From Streptomyces avicenniae (GTDB taxonomy: Bacteria; Actinomycetota; Actinomycetes; Streptomycetales; Streptomycetaceae): a stretch of 64,000 bases of DNA. Position numbers and translations under genes: made by a program. A model generated the notes under the pieces. The model made no database searches, was not told where the DNA came from, and saw only the letters and a list, made by a program, of their open reading frames with translations. The DNA lies in NCBI RefSeq assembly GCF_000719135.1, contig NZ_JOEK01000009.1:372001-436000 (forward strand). Reading direction: 5' to 3'. Below, piece after piece: positions 32,984 through 42,288 of this stretch (positions are counted from its first letter, which is position 1; every line of letters starts with the position of its first letter).

Positions 32984-34837
32984 TCACGCCGCCGAGGGAA
33001 CGTTGACGAAGACGTTCGAGCATCGGAACTCGCCCTCGATGAGACTGGCCACCACTGCATAGTGTTCGGCGGCCTGGACGCGCTCGCCAAGGCGGAAGCG
33101 CCATGTCTCCTGCCGGGTGCTGCGGGAGCCGACGCGCACAGGTCGTGACTCCCCACGTGGCAGGTGACTCGTTCCTCCGGCGACAAAGGCGAAGCCGACG
33201 TGTCCATGAGCTGCCCTGTCCCGCTCGCTGGCCAGGTCGCAGGTGATCTCGCCGTCCTGCTGTCTCGGCACGTAGACGACATGGTCGGAAGTCACATCGA
33301 AGTCCGTGGACGCCGACGTGGACGAGGAGAGGTCTCCGCATCTCCGGCACTGCACGGTGAAGATCGTCAAGTCCACGGGCAGACGGTAGGCGAGTTCGAC
33401 TCGGACCGCGGAATCGCGACGGCACACGGGGCAGATGACCGTCGCACTGGACACCTGTCGAAACGCCCGCGCTTTGTCACTGTAAAGCCCCCACCAGCTG
33501 TCATGGGCCTTGCGCACCAGTTCTCGCACGGTGGCGGCCTGGATCTCGTCGATGCTCTGCCGAACTTCGTGGAGCGCGTCGGCCCGCCCGTCTCCACGCG
33601 AGAGCAGACCTCGGCGGATGTCCCGCTCCACCTCGCCGAGACGGCGTTCGTCCATGGGTAGTGCCAGCGGCAGCAGAGAACGCAGCCTCCCCAAGATCAC
33701 CTGCTGCGCTATCAGTCCGTCCTCGACGGGTTCGGTTTCCCGCGCAGCCGTGTGGTTCCGTCGAGGCGATCGTGGCTCAGAAAGGTCCATCTGCAACGAC
33801 GGGTCCCCCAAGAGCCCGAACTCCGCGAACTCCCTGTTCGCCTCTCCCGCTGCGTTCAGTCGCTCCACCGCCTCGCCCAGGCGGGCTCCCTCATGGAGGG
33901 CGTCCGCCACGTCGTCGAAGACCGGCCCCTGGGCGATATGGAATCCCACGGTGCCGACGACCGCGACGGTCGTACCGTCCATGAAGCCCAACCCGACGCC
34001 CACGGAGAGGGGGTGCGCGTTGTTGCCGACAGCGATCGAGTCGCAGGTTTGCAGGACCACGAGCCGCGCGTCGATCGACGATGCCGCGATACGGTCCTCG
34101 TCTCCGAGATCCTGGCGCCAGCAGCCTTCACCGCGCAGACACGACGGCATTCTCGTATGCGCCGGGAGGTCCACTTCCGCTGGCGGTGCAGCGGTTCCCC
34201 TGCCACAGACGAGTCCGTCGAAGAGCACGAGGCAGCACTCGCGTCCGTGGGTGAGCACTTGAAGGGTCCTGCTGGGCCCACGCACCAATGGGCGCAGCTC
34301 GTCCATGGCCACGGCATCAGCCTTGTCCGCACCGACCGCCGTCGGATGGATCATGAGGATGTCATCCGCCGCTGCCCTGGAACGCAGCGTGAGGGTGCGG
34401 TAGATCAGACTGGACAGCGACTCGTCGGTCCGGCTCGTCACCAGACCGAAGCGAGGATGTCGGCTACCGGGCCAGTCGCCGAGCGCCGCGATGTCGGCCG
34501 CGGTCGCGACCAGGGCGACCGGAACGGCCTCGAACTCCTCGAGAGCGGGGTACAGACCGGCCGAATCGACGCGGCGGTGAGGACGCGAAGTCGCACGCGC
34601 CAGCAACCCCGCGGCGGCGTGTGCCACAGGATTTCCCAGGGAGACGACCACTCCCGGCCAGGAAGCGCTGGTCACTTCGGGCAGCCCGACCGTGCCCTCG
34701 GCGCGGAGCACCTCCTCATAGTTCGTGAGTGAGGGGCCGTTCATGACGGGGAAGGGAAAGCCGGGTCGCCATGACGCGGCCAGCTGCTCGTAGCTGTGGG
34801 CGTCGTCGCAGCGGACGACGGTTTTCGCATCCGACAT
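32984..34837 (-). CDS. Caspase-like (CHAT/C25-type) protease domain with C-terminal zinc ribbon
   Basis: 617 residues. Residues ~60-350 look like a gingipain/CHAT-type caspase fold: THGRECCLVLFDG carries the candidate catalytic His197, ARLVVLQTCDSIAV the candidate Cys265, followed by GVGLGFMDGTTVAVVGTVGFH and FGLLGDPSLQM, the latter a hallmark of C25-like peptidases. A helical linker leads to a zinc ribbon with CPVC (469, 472) and CRRC (497, 500), then a beta-rich tail. A cysteine protease in an NRPS cluster is odd; it may process a protein, act in regulation, or be a passenger defence gene. Confidence 0.6.
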   Translation of the reverse strand: MSDAKTVVRCDDAHSYEQLAASWRPGFPFPVMNGPSLTNYEEVLRAEGTVGLPEVTSASWPGVVVSLGNPVAHAAAGLLARATSRPHRRVDSAGLYPALEEFEAVPVALVATAADIAALGDWPGSRHPRFGLVTSRTDESLSSLIYRTLTLRSRAAADDILMIHPTAVGADKADAVAMDELRPLVRGPSRTLQVLTHGRECCLVLFDGLVCGRGTAAPPAEVDLPAHTRMPSCLRGEGCWRQDLGDEDRIAASSIDARLVVLQTCDSIAVGNNAHPLSVGVGLGFMDGTTVAVVGTVGFHIAQGPVFDDVADALHEGARLGEAVERLNAAGEANREFAEFGLLGDPSLQMDLSEPRSPRRNHTAARETEPVEDGLIAQQVILGRLRSLLPLALPMDERRLGEVERDIRRGLLSRGDGRADALHEVRQSIDEIQAATVRELVRKAHDSWWGLYSDKARAFRQVSSATVICPVCRRDSAVRVELAYRLPVDLTIFTVQCRRCGDLSSSTSASTDFDVTSDHVVYVPRQQDGEITCDLASERDRAAHGHVGFAFVAGGTSHLPRGESRPVRVGSRSTRQETWRFRLGERVQAAEHYAVVASLIEGEFRCSNVFVNVPSAA

Positions 34838-35104
34838 TCTGATCCCTCATCGTGTCAGTGAAGTCGCGCGGAGTCGCCTGAACCCGTCTCACCCGATATC
34901 CGTCACGCCGCTACGTTCCGCATACGCCTGGGTCCCACCACTCACGGCATGCGTGATGCCTCCTCGTGATCCTTCAGTTCTAGGCGGCGAGAGATCGTCA
35001 GGAGGCGCGCTCATGCCGCAAGTCGCCATGAATTCCCGAGCAGGGCGAGAGGGGACCGCGGCACAGGCGCCCGATCGGGCCGGACCTGGTCTGGGTCACG
35101 GATA

Positions 35105-35968
35105 TCAGGCGAGGTAGTAGGGCCGGCTGTGTGCGGCGACCGGGGCGGACTGGTGGGTCCACACGCCGGCCGGGTCGGCGTGGTCGAGGAGCGCGGTGAG
35201 GTCCTGGCCTACGACCGAGGCCGGCTCCGCGACGTCCACCGAGACCCGTGCGGCCGTTCCGGAGTCCAGCGCGTAGTACTGATAGGGGTGATAGACGCTC
35301 TGCCGACTGGTCAGCAGGCGGCCTTCCGCGTCGGTTCCGTAGCCGGTGATGGGCGTGCTGCTCACCGGGACACCGGCCAGGCCGCCGAGTTGCGCCTCGA
35401 TGCTGAACAGCTGGCGCCCGCCGGGAGTGACGCTCCCGTCCTCGGCGAAGTCGGCGTCCAGGACGCGGATGTGCCAGTCGGACGTCTCCGGGCCGTTGAG
35501 CGACGGCATGGTCGCCGTGAACCGTGCCGGTCGCTTGGGTTCGGCGAAGATCTTGGAACCGGCCTCGATCGCCATCACGTTGTCGCAGAGCACATGGATT
35601 CTGCCGATGCCGAGCATCTTGGTCTGGTCGATTCCGGTGGCGTACTGCGCGTACGACACCGGGAACATGCGGTGCTCCTCGCCCTGCGGGTAGGCGATGA
35701 TGTTGATCTCCACCTCCTCGGTGATGCTCGCACCCTCTCCGTACTGGGCGAAGTAGAGCTGGTAGTTGAGCGAGAAGCAGGCGCGGCCGTCGAACTCGGC
35801 CGGGGCGAGGCGCGGGTGCGTGCGGCCGAGGATCTTCGAAGCCGTCCCGAGATCCACCAGGTAGTCGATGCCGACGTTGTGCCACGCTCCGCAGTAGAAG
35901 GGCAGTCGGAACGGCTCGGGAATCGGCGGCAGCGGGAGGGACGCGGCAGGTTCGGTAGCAGTCATCAT
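35105..35968 (-). CDS. Acetoacetate-decarboxylase-like protein
   Basis: 287 residues. The layout NVGIDYLVDL, DGRACFSLNYQLYF, EVEINIIAYPQGEEHRMFPV, GIGRIHVLCDNVMAIEAGSKIFAEPKRPARF resembles the acetoacetate decarboxylase fold. The Lys in AEPKRP lies where ADC has its Schiff-base Lys (SAYPKKLG). ADC-like enzymes in secondary metabolism also catalyse aldol, dehydration or cyclisation steps. The ATG at 35968 or 35965 is used, with a weak ribosome site. It is divergent from the carbamoyltransferase gene across ~770 bp. Confidence 0.45.
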   Translation of the reverse strand: MMTATEPAASLPLPPIPEPFRLPFYCGAWHNVGIDYLVDLGTASKILGRTHPRLAPAEFDGRACFSLNYQLYFAQYGEGASITEEVEINIIAYPQGEEHRMFPVSYAQYATGIDQTKMLGIGRIHVLCDNVMAIEAGSKIFAEPKRPARFTATMPSLNGPETSDWHIRVLDADFAEDGSVTPGGRQLFSIEAQLGGLAGVPVSSTPITGYGTDAEGRLLTSRQSVYHPYQYYALDSGTAARVSVDVAEPASVVGQDLTALLDHADPAGVWTHQSAPVAAHSRPYYLA

Positions 35969-36740
35969 GCCTACTTTCTTGTGAGGCGGTGAGGGGATCG
36001 AGAGGGTGCCGCTGAATGCACGAGGGTGGGGGCGCACGGCTGGCCGGACCGCGGCACAGGTCTCGGGCTGGCAGCGGCCGGGGATCTCGGCCCGGGTCTT
36101 GATCGGTCTCGGCGCGCGTACGCCGACCTCTGACGACCATGGGAGAACCCAAGTTGGCCGGACCGGCTCACTCCCTCCCGCGTCCGCCAGAGCACCCACG
36201 TACACACGGCCCACAAACCAGACACCACGAAACGGCGAACGAAAGAGTCAGCGACCCCATGCCGCACGGGCTAATGATCAAGCTTAGCTATCGGCGTGTT
36301 TTACCTACACTGACACCGGTCAGGACCTGATACACGTCCTGGATGGTACCGTTTGCGAGCGTGGTTACCGAGCCAGGAGCGGCTACAATCGTCGAGCTTT
36401 TCGACAAAGCCCTCGAACTGTTGACTCGCCCCAATGCGGCATGTGAGAGAGACTTCCCGATGTTGCGCGCGTGCGCGTGTTCTCTCTCGATCATCTGACA
36501 CTGCGCAGATCTCTTCAATTGTCCCGGCTGGCGATATCAACGCACGTTCCCGGACGCCGTCCGGCGCGAGAACTTCGCCCGGATCCGACGGCAGCACGCG
36601 GCGAATTCTCGCACCCATGCGCCAAAGACTCGCCCTCGGTTCGTCCGCGGCAAACAGTGTGAATCCGGAAGGACCGAGCGGAAGCGCGCCTGGATGCGTC
36701 GCCGTTCGTCCACACCCAACGCGAACAGAGGAGTTCCGGC
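35969..36740. other. Divergent intergenic region upstream of ADC-like and carbamoyltransferase genes
   Basis: Contains copy 2 of the 90-bp repeat (36035-36126), then an AT-richer stretch (36270-36330) suited to promoters and a small inverted pair CAGGAC/GTCCTG near 36333-36353. At about 36390-36430 a frame reads FDKALELLTRPNAACERDF, resembling FEKSLELLTR near 40460. No intact gene is seen. Confidence 0.4.
36035..36126. repeat. ~90-bp degenerate repeat, copy 2
   Basis: Partner of 30340-30429, same orientation: CACGGCTGGCCGGACCGCGG, CTCGGCCCGGGTCTTGAT and GGCGCGCGTACGCCGA blocks align without large gaps. Confidence 0.5.
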
Positions 36741-38333
36741 ATGCTGATCCTGGCGATGAAGGAAGGTCACGACGGGGGCATTGCAGCGATCGAGGACGGA
36801 AAGCTGCTCTTTGCGCTCGAAGCGGAGAAGGATAATTTCCCGCGGTACGACAGGTTGACCGCCGAGGTCATCGCCCGAGGACTCGGTTTGATCGGTCGCC
36901 AACCGGATGTCGTGGCCCTGGGGGGCTGGATGAAGGGATTCTCCTTGGCGAACCCGCCCTCACGTACAGGGTATTTCGGGGTCGGCGAAGGCTCGATATC
37001 CGACGAAGAGGGAAAGCTGTTCGGCAAGAAGGTCAGATACTTCTCCTCCACGCACGAGCGGTCCCACATCTACGCTTCGCTCGGTATGGCACCGCAGGCT
37101 CCCGGCAAGGAATATTACGCGCTGGTGTGGGAGGGCCACATCGGCTCGTTCTACCGCGTGGACGCCAAGGGCGAGGCCACGCACCTGGAGCAGGTGATGA
37201 GCGACCCCGGAAGCAAATACGCCTATCTCTTCGCGCTGGCTGACCCGACGTACTCCAGCGGTGACGTGTTCCGCTTCAACGACGCCGGTAAGCAGATGGC
37301 GCTGACCGCTTTCGCCGAGGACACAGCGATCACCGAGCAGGAGCAGGAGACCATCGAGTTCATCCTGAAGCAGGAAAGGATCTACTCCTCCCTGCCCAAG
37401 GACGCGATGTCGTGGTCGCACGTACACAACAAGGGCGTCGAGTCCCAGGGGTACAGGAACATCGCCAAGCGGCACTCCGATGCGATCTTCCACGCGTTCC
37501 ACGACTACGCCGAGAAGAACCTCACCGAGGGTCTGCCGTTGCTGATCTCGGGCGGGTGCGGCCTCAACTGCGACTGGAACAGGTTGTGGCGCGAGAGCGG
37601 CCTGTTCGAGTCGGTGTTCGTCCCGCCGTGCCCGAACGACAGCGGTTCCGCGCTCGGCACGGCCATCGACGCCCAGTGGTACTACACCGGTCGGGCCGGC
37701 ATCGAGTGGTCGGTGTACGCGGGCGAGGAGTTCGTGGAGGACGTCCAGCCAGACCCGGCCACGTACGTCGTACGTCCGCTCGTCGCCAGCGAGGTCGCGG
37801 CGTTCGTCGAGCGCGGCAACATCATCGGCTGGGCACGCGGACGGTACGAGTTGGGACCCCGCGCACTGGGCAACCGTTCCATCCTGGCCGCACCGTTCAC
37901 CGAGGAGACCACGGTCCGCCTCAACACGATCAAACGCCGCGAAGGCTACCGCCCGATCGCGCCGATCGTTCTGGAGTCCGACGCTCAGCAGTGGTTCACC
38001 GGGTCCGCCGTGGACCCGTACATGCTCTACTTCAACCACGTGACCTCGGACAAGCTCAAGGCGATCACCCACGTAGACGGCAGCGCGCGGACCCAGACGG
38101 TCACACGTGAGCGCAACCCCGGCATCGCGGACCTGCTGGAGGCGTTCCGTGACCGCACCGGCTTCAGCGTGTTGTGCAACACCTCGCTGAACCACAACGG
38201 ACGCGGCTTCATCAACCGGACCAGCGACCTCATCGAGTACGGTGAGGAACACGGCCTGGATGGCTACGTGATCAACAACAGCTTCGTCACCCCCCGCCAG
38301 TCGCGGCCTGGGCAGTCGTCTCGCCCCAGCTGA
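36741..38333 (+). CDS. O-carbamoyltransferase, CmcH-like (NodU/TobZ family)
   Basis: 530 residues, full-length. The N-terminal Kae1/YgjD-like domain starts MLILAMKEGHDGGIAAIEDGK. Other motifs are FSSTHERSHIYASLGMAP, SGGCGLNCDWN, PPCPNDSGSALGTA, GRYELGPRALGNRSILA and GYRPIAPIV. Sequence layout is strikingly like CmcH, the 3-hydroxymethylcephem carbamoyltransferase. It should make carbamoyl-adenylate from carbamoyl phosphate and ATP and transfer the carbamoyl group to a hydroxyl of the product or an intermediate. No beta-lactam genes are present, so the acceptor is a different alcohol, possibly one made by the P450 or an Fe/2OG enzyme. Confidence 0.93.
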   Translation: MLILAMKEGHDGGIAAIEDGKLLFALEAEKDNFPRYDRLTAEVIARGLGLIGRQPDVVALGGWMKGFSLANPPSRTGYFGVGEGSISDEEGKLFGKKVRYFSSTHERSHIYASLGMAPQAPGKEYYALVWEGHIGSFYRVDAKGEATHLEQVMSDPGSKYAYLFALADPTYSSGDVFRFNDAGKQMALTAFAEDTAITEQEQETIEFILKQERIYSSLPKDAMSWSHVHNKGVESQGYRNIAKRHSDAIFHAFHDYAEKNLTEGLPLLISGGCGLNCDWNRLWRESGLFESVFVPPCPNDSGSALGTAIDAQWYYTGRAGIEWSVYAGEEFVEDVQPDPATYVVRPLVASEVAAFVERGNIIGWARGRYELGPRALGNRSILAAPFTEETTVRLNTIKRREGYRPIAPIVLESDAQQWFTGSAVDPYMLYFNHVTSDKLKAITHVDGSARTQTVTRERNPGIADLLEAFRDRTGFSVLCNTSLNHNGRGFINRTSDLIEYGEEHGLDGYVINNSFVTPRQSRPGQSSRPS

Positions 38334-38904
38334 AGGACCACACATCCGCCGTGAGGATCTGCCTCCGTCCCGGACGGCGAGGTCACCACGATTTCTGACC
38401 GATGGTCAGCCCCCGCCGGTCGCCCGCCGTAGGAGAGGGAGCCGACCGACACCGACGTTTGTTTCGGCAAAGCGCTTCGTCACGCCAAACCGTCGCCCCG
38501 TCCCCGGCCGGGCGGGCGCGCCGGCGGAGTTCTTCCGGTTCCTTGAGCCGCGGCACCAGGTCGAGCGGGGCAACCTCACGGCCGTGCGGCCGAGTGTCCG
38601 CTGAACGAGGTGACGGCGGATCCCGCCCGGGCAGGCGGAGATCAAGGAGCTGTTCGCCGGATGGCGGAAGGAGCCGGTGACCTGCCGCAACGTCGCCCTG
38701 GACGACCTCGACCTGCCCAACCGCCGGGCATGCCCAACGCCTCGGCGAACTGCCCCACCGGTCCGGCTTGCCGCGGCCGGGGCATCAACCGCGCGCTCGT
38801 CGCCTTACGCACCCGCATCTCGGCCGAACACTGCCACGGCCGCCTCCAGGGCGAACGCCTCCAGCCAGAGCCACCCGACCGTGACACGGCTCGGCTCGGC
38901 TCGG
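38334..38904. other. Gap after the carbamoyltransferase; no supported gene
   Basis: High-GC sequence with open but featureless frames. It leads directly into the IS701 relic and may include its lost 5' end. Confidence 0.35.
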
Positions 38905-39880
38905 CTGCACGACCTTGAGCAGTACGACGCCGATGCTCTGCGTGACGATGTTCGCAACGGGGTGGTGGAACACGTCGGGGATCCCGGACGAGGAATTCCG
39001 CTTCTCGACCCGACGGAACTCCTCAAGAAAGGCATCCGTTCGGCGAGCATGGCTCGACCGTACTCCGGGACGGCAGGCCGGGTCGAGAACTCACAGGTCG
39101 GGGTCGTCCTGGCACACGGATCCGAGGAGGGGCGGGCTCTGATCGACCGCGAGCTGTATCTCCCGCAGAACCGGGCAATGGACCGTGAACGCCACCGGTC
39201 GGCTGGCATCGGTGACGCCGTCGAGTTCGCCACCGAGACCTGACCTGGAGCTGCGCATGCTCACGCGCACCGTGGATTCTGGAGCCCCGTTCGGCTTGGT
39301 GATCGCCCACGAATTCTCCGGGCAGACGAGCCGGTTCCTGATGTGGTGGGAGGAACTCGACATCTCTCACGTCCTCGCGGTCCCGAAATCACAGATGGTC
39401 ATGACCGTGGAGTTGCTCGGCGAGGCTCGGGCTTACGCGCCGATCAGTCGGTCACCCGAGGACGCGTGGACGCGTCTGAGCTGCGATGACGGTGCTCGCG
39501 GCCGACGTGAGCACTACCGGACCGTGGCCGCGATCCGACCCTGGCGGCGCGAGAACCGGCGCCACCGGCCACATACCTGACGCTGCCTCACGAGCTCCGC
39601 GAACATCGCGTGCGACAGCCGCTTCTGCCCGGCCAGAAACCCCCCTTGAGGAACATGTACGAATTGCAGGCTCCAGGTGGATGGTCGAGGAATGCTTCCG
39701 GGTTCCGATGAACCAGACCGGACTCGACCGCTGCCGGGCCCACAGCTACACCGCGTGGCATCGGCGCATCACCCTCTCCGTGCCAGCCCTCGCCTTCCTC
39801 GCCGTCCTGCGAGCGGAGACAAGAAAGGGGATCCAGAGCCCGGCGAAGATCGGGCCCTCATTCCCATGGCCATGAACAAA
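38905..39880 (+). pseudogene. IS701-family transposase, truncated and multiply frameshifted
   Basis: Successive frames give the family order: YDADALRDDVRNGVVEHVGDP, YSGTAGRVENSQVGVVLAHG, RALIDRELYLPQNRAMDRERHR, then GLVIAHEFSGQTSRFLMWWEELDISHVLAVPKSQM, AAIRPWRRENRRH, and finally RIAGSRWMVEECFR with SYTAWHRRITLSVPALAFLAVLRAE. These are IS701 DDE segments, but at least three frame changes and a missing N-terminus make it inactive. Terminal repeats were not identified. Confidence 0.85.
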
Positions 39881-40544
39881 ACCCTGACAACTCTTCAACT
39901 GAATCTCCTCTCCCGTCCGCCACAGTATCCGGCCCATAATTGCCTGGTCCGTAGGGCGCAGAAGAAGCCAGGCACAAGTCCGAGTCAGTCATTACACACG
40001 CAGAGGCGATCACGGAGTGTTGTCGCAAGGTTGAATGCGATCTGACCGCACAGCGCCACTCACCGCATGAGGCACGTCCGAGGAGGGACGGTGAGCTTCG
40101 GTGGCGGCGGCCACGTTCCGCGCGCGCCGGGAGAGACGTTCGTGACGAAGTCGGCGAGTTTCGACGTATCCGCCTGGGCAGAGGCGTGGGCGCCGCCCTG
40201 GGCCCGGCAGGCTTTCGATACGCACAGAGTGCAACCGTCTTGCGACCGAGGGTCCTGCAGGTGCATGGTGACTCTACGCTTCCCTCATCGACTCGGCGAT
40301 GCCTGACGCCGCGTCCGGAGGGGACCACCTCTTGATAACCGAGGCGGACCCGGGGGAGCATCTACCAGATCGAGATCTTCAACCACTTCAACCTCGCGTG
40401 GTCCTCGTGTCCTCATCCGGCACAGAACCGATGCCAGGGGCTCATAAGTCGGGAAACGTTCGAGAAGTCTCTGGAGCTACTGACTCGTTGCACGCAACGT
40501 ACGGCTTACCAGCACAACTCAAGCGCGACATGGAGGGGGCGGCT
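39881..40544. other. Upstream region of the FHA-like regulator gene; no supported gene
   Basis: Mixed sequence between the IS701 relic and the next gene. A short segment near 40460 encodes FEKSLELLTR in one frame, echoing 36.4 kb. The promoter of the downstream gene is probably within the last 150 bp. Confidence 0.35.
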
Positions 40545-41333
40545 ATGGCGGGTGGTCAGGTAACCGCAGCGGATGTCGAGGTGATCGTGACTTGGCAAGG
40601 CGACTCCGCTCGTCTGCGGGGACACAGCAATGGGGGGCGGATCAACCTGAGGCCCGGAGAAGAACTCAATTTCGGAATATCAAAAAATTCGGGGAAAGTC
40701 CAACCGAATGCCGAACTCAGCCTGGGAGCGATCAAGATTTTCGCCCAGCGGCCCGTGGTGTCCAACTTCACGGCGAGTACCACCTATGCGGTCGAGAATC
40801 TGGAAGGAGGCGCAGAATTGGTCAAGGTACGCCCTCGCCAGCTGGACCTGATGATTCCGTTCGAGATGTCGCGGATCTTGATCCCGACCAGCGGGGGCGC
40901 CACCGCACTCACCGTCTACGCCCCTCCTCCGCGTCTGCTTCAGATGGGCCTGGCCACACAGGCAATGGTTTCGTCCATCAGTCTGGACAAGACGAGCAAG
41001 TACTTCGCCGTCCTCGTCGCGCTGTGCGAACCACGTCTGCGCGGGTCCTCCATGGCGGCCGTGCCTTCACTTCGGGAGGTCGTCGAGAGATTGAGGGAAG
41101 TCGATCAATTCAGGGACGCGAATCGCAGCAGCGTCAACTATCACATCGACTACCTGGCGGGGCGGAAGCTTCCCGTGGGGCAGTGGTCCAAGTGTGAGGA
41201 CGACGGGCCGAAGCATTCCAAGCGCGAGGCCTTGGTCGCCTTCGCGCTCCGGTTCGATCTGGTGAACGAAGAGGATCTTCAGCTGCTTGCAAGCCCCGCC
41301 TCCCGTCGAGCCGTTGATCGCATCCCAGCGTGA
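40545..41333 (+). CDS. Putative regulator with FHA-like N-terminal domain
   Basis: 262 residues from the ATG at 40545, chosen for GGAGGGGG six bases upstream (ATG 40530 is the alternative). Residues ~8-130 are beta-rich with features reminiscent of FHA domains (GGRINLRPGEELNFG, AELSLGAIKIFAQRPVVSNFT). Residues ~145-240 contain AVLVALCEPRLRG and VVERLREVDQFRDANRSSVNYHIDYLAGRKL, which suggests a winged-helix DNA-binding part. Such FHA/HTH proteins may sense phosphorylated partners. It is the only regulator-like gene well inside the cluster. Function is inferred. Confidence 0.45.
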   Translation: MAGGQVTAADVEVIVTWQGDSARLRGHSNGGRINLRPGEELNFGISKNSGKVQPNAELSLGAIKIFAQRPVVSNFTASTTYAVENLEGGAELVKVRPRQLDLMIPFEMSRILIPTSGGATALTVYAPPPRLLQMGLATQAMVSSISLDKTSKYFAVLVALCEPRLRGSSMAAVPSLREVVERLREVDQFRDANRSSVNYHIDYLAGRKLPVGQWSKCEDDGPKHSKREALVAFALRFDLVNEEDLQLLASPASRRAVDRIPA

Positions 41334-42208
41334 GCCGCTGGCCGTGGATGGCACCGATGCGGGACGAAGCTCGCGCGAGGTCGGGGCGATCTCGCGAAGC
41401 AGTGGGCGTAGGCGGTGCCGGAGTTCGGGCAGTCGTGGGGTAGGTATACCTTGGCCCTCGAATTGCGGGAACGGCCTGTTCGATTTTGCCAAACCTTGAT
41501 GGGTGAGTCCCCTGGCTGGAGTCGCGACACGACAGTCAGAGAAATGACACCGCCAAGAAGATCTTCGGCCGTTTTCTTGTGCCCGATCTCCCTTGCCCTC
41601 GACGTACCCGAGATCCCCCGTTCCCTATCTCTCGCCGCGCATCAGGAAAGAATTGGAGGCATGATGCACGCGCACTGATACATGATTCAACAAGGGGGTT
41701 ATGGACGCTGCTGGGGCTGATCCGAGTAAGTCTCCCCTCGTAGCGCAGCGACGTAGCCGCGGGAGAAGTCTCGGGTCATGTCACAGGAGAGGCGGTCGAA
41801 CTCATATGCCGCCTCTCCTGTGACATGTCGCTCGACTCGAACGGACTGGGGCCCTCTGGAGACGAGGGCAGACTTCCTTGATGAAGGGTATGCAGAGATC
41901 AAATATGCGGATGCATGCCGCGCCCTTCAGCCGTCTTTCTCAGGCATGCCGTCGTCGCCTCGAACGCCATGCCTATGACATATGACGTCTCCTCAGGAAA
42001 AAGTCTCCTCAACAGCGGAGAGGGTCATCCATCGGATTCTCGGCGGCCTTCTCCGCTTCTGTGTCATTCAAGGACAAGCAGATCAGGCTCGCTCTCGTCG
42101 TCGATGGGGAGCAGGCCACGGGCCTCAACTCCTGGGCGACGGTGCCTGTTGGCACCGTCTGCTCGGCGAAACAATCTCGTGCGTTCCGTGACAGAAGTCC
42201 GTCGGGCA
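41334..42208. other. Long upstream region of the GMC gene; no supported gene
   Basis: About 870 bp of comparatively lower GC without a convincing frame. It contains a 19-bp perfect inverted repeat (41777-41827). The promoter-like elements of the GMC gene follow it. Confidence 0.5.
41777..41827. terminator. 19-bp perfect inverted repeat
   Basis: CATGTCACAGGAGAGGCGG (41777-41795) and its exact complement CCGCCTCTCCTGTGACATG (41809-41827) flank a 13-base spacer TCGAACTCATATG. It would form a very stable hairpin, but there is no T-tract and it lies 440 bp after the nearest upstream gene. It could be a terminator, an operator for a dimeric regulator, or a mobile-element end. Confidence 0.55.
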
Positions 42209-42255
42209 CCCTGGCTGTTGTCAGGGACCGTTGCACGATGCATCTCGCTTAGAGT
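42209..42255 (+). promoter_or_regulatory. Palindromic box and -10-like element upstream of the GMC gene
   Basis: CCCTGGC-TGTT-GTCAGGG (42209-42226) is a near-perfect palindrome, followed 23 bp later by TAGAGTCGTGTCA (42250-). The same arrangement, with the same spacing to a shared CCGAAGGG ribosome-site region, occurs at 52353-52399. The conservation between two otherwise unrelated upstream regions marks it as a common promoter and operator. Confidence 0.6.
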
Positions 42256-42288
42256 CGTGTCATTCTCCGAGCGGCCGAAGGGGAGAGC

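Noticed and set aside
36741..38333. Cephamycin-type cluster because of the CmcH-like gene
   Set aside because: No ACV synthetase, isopenicillin N synthase or expandase-type genes are present.
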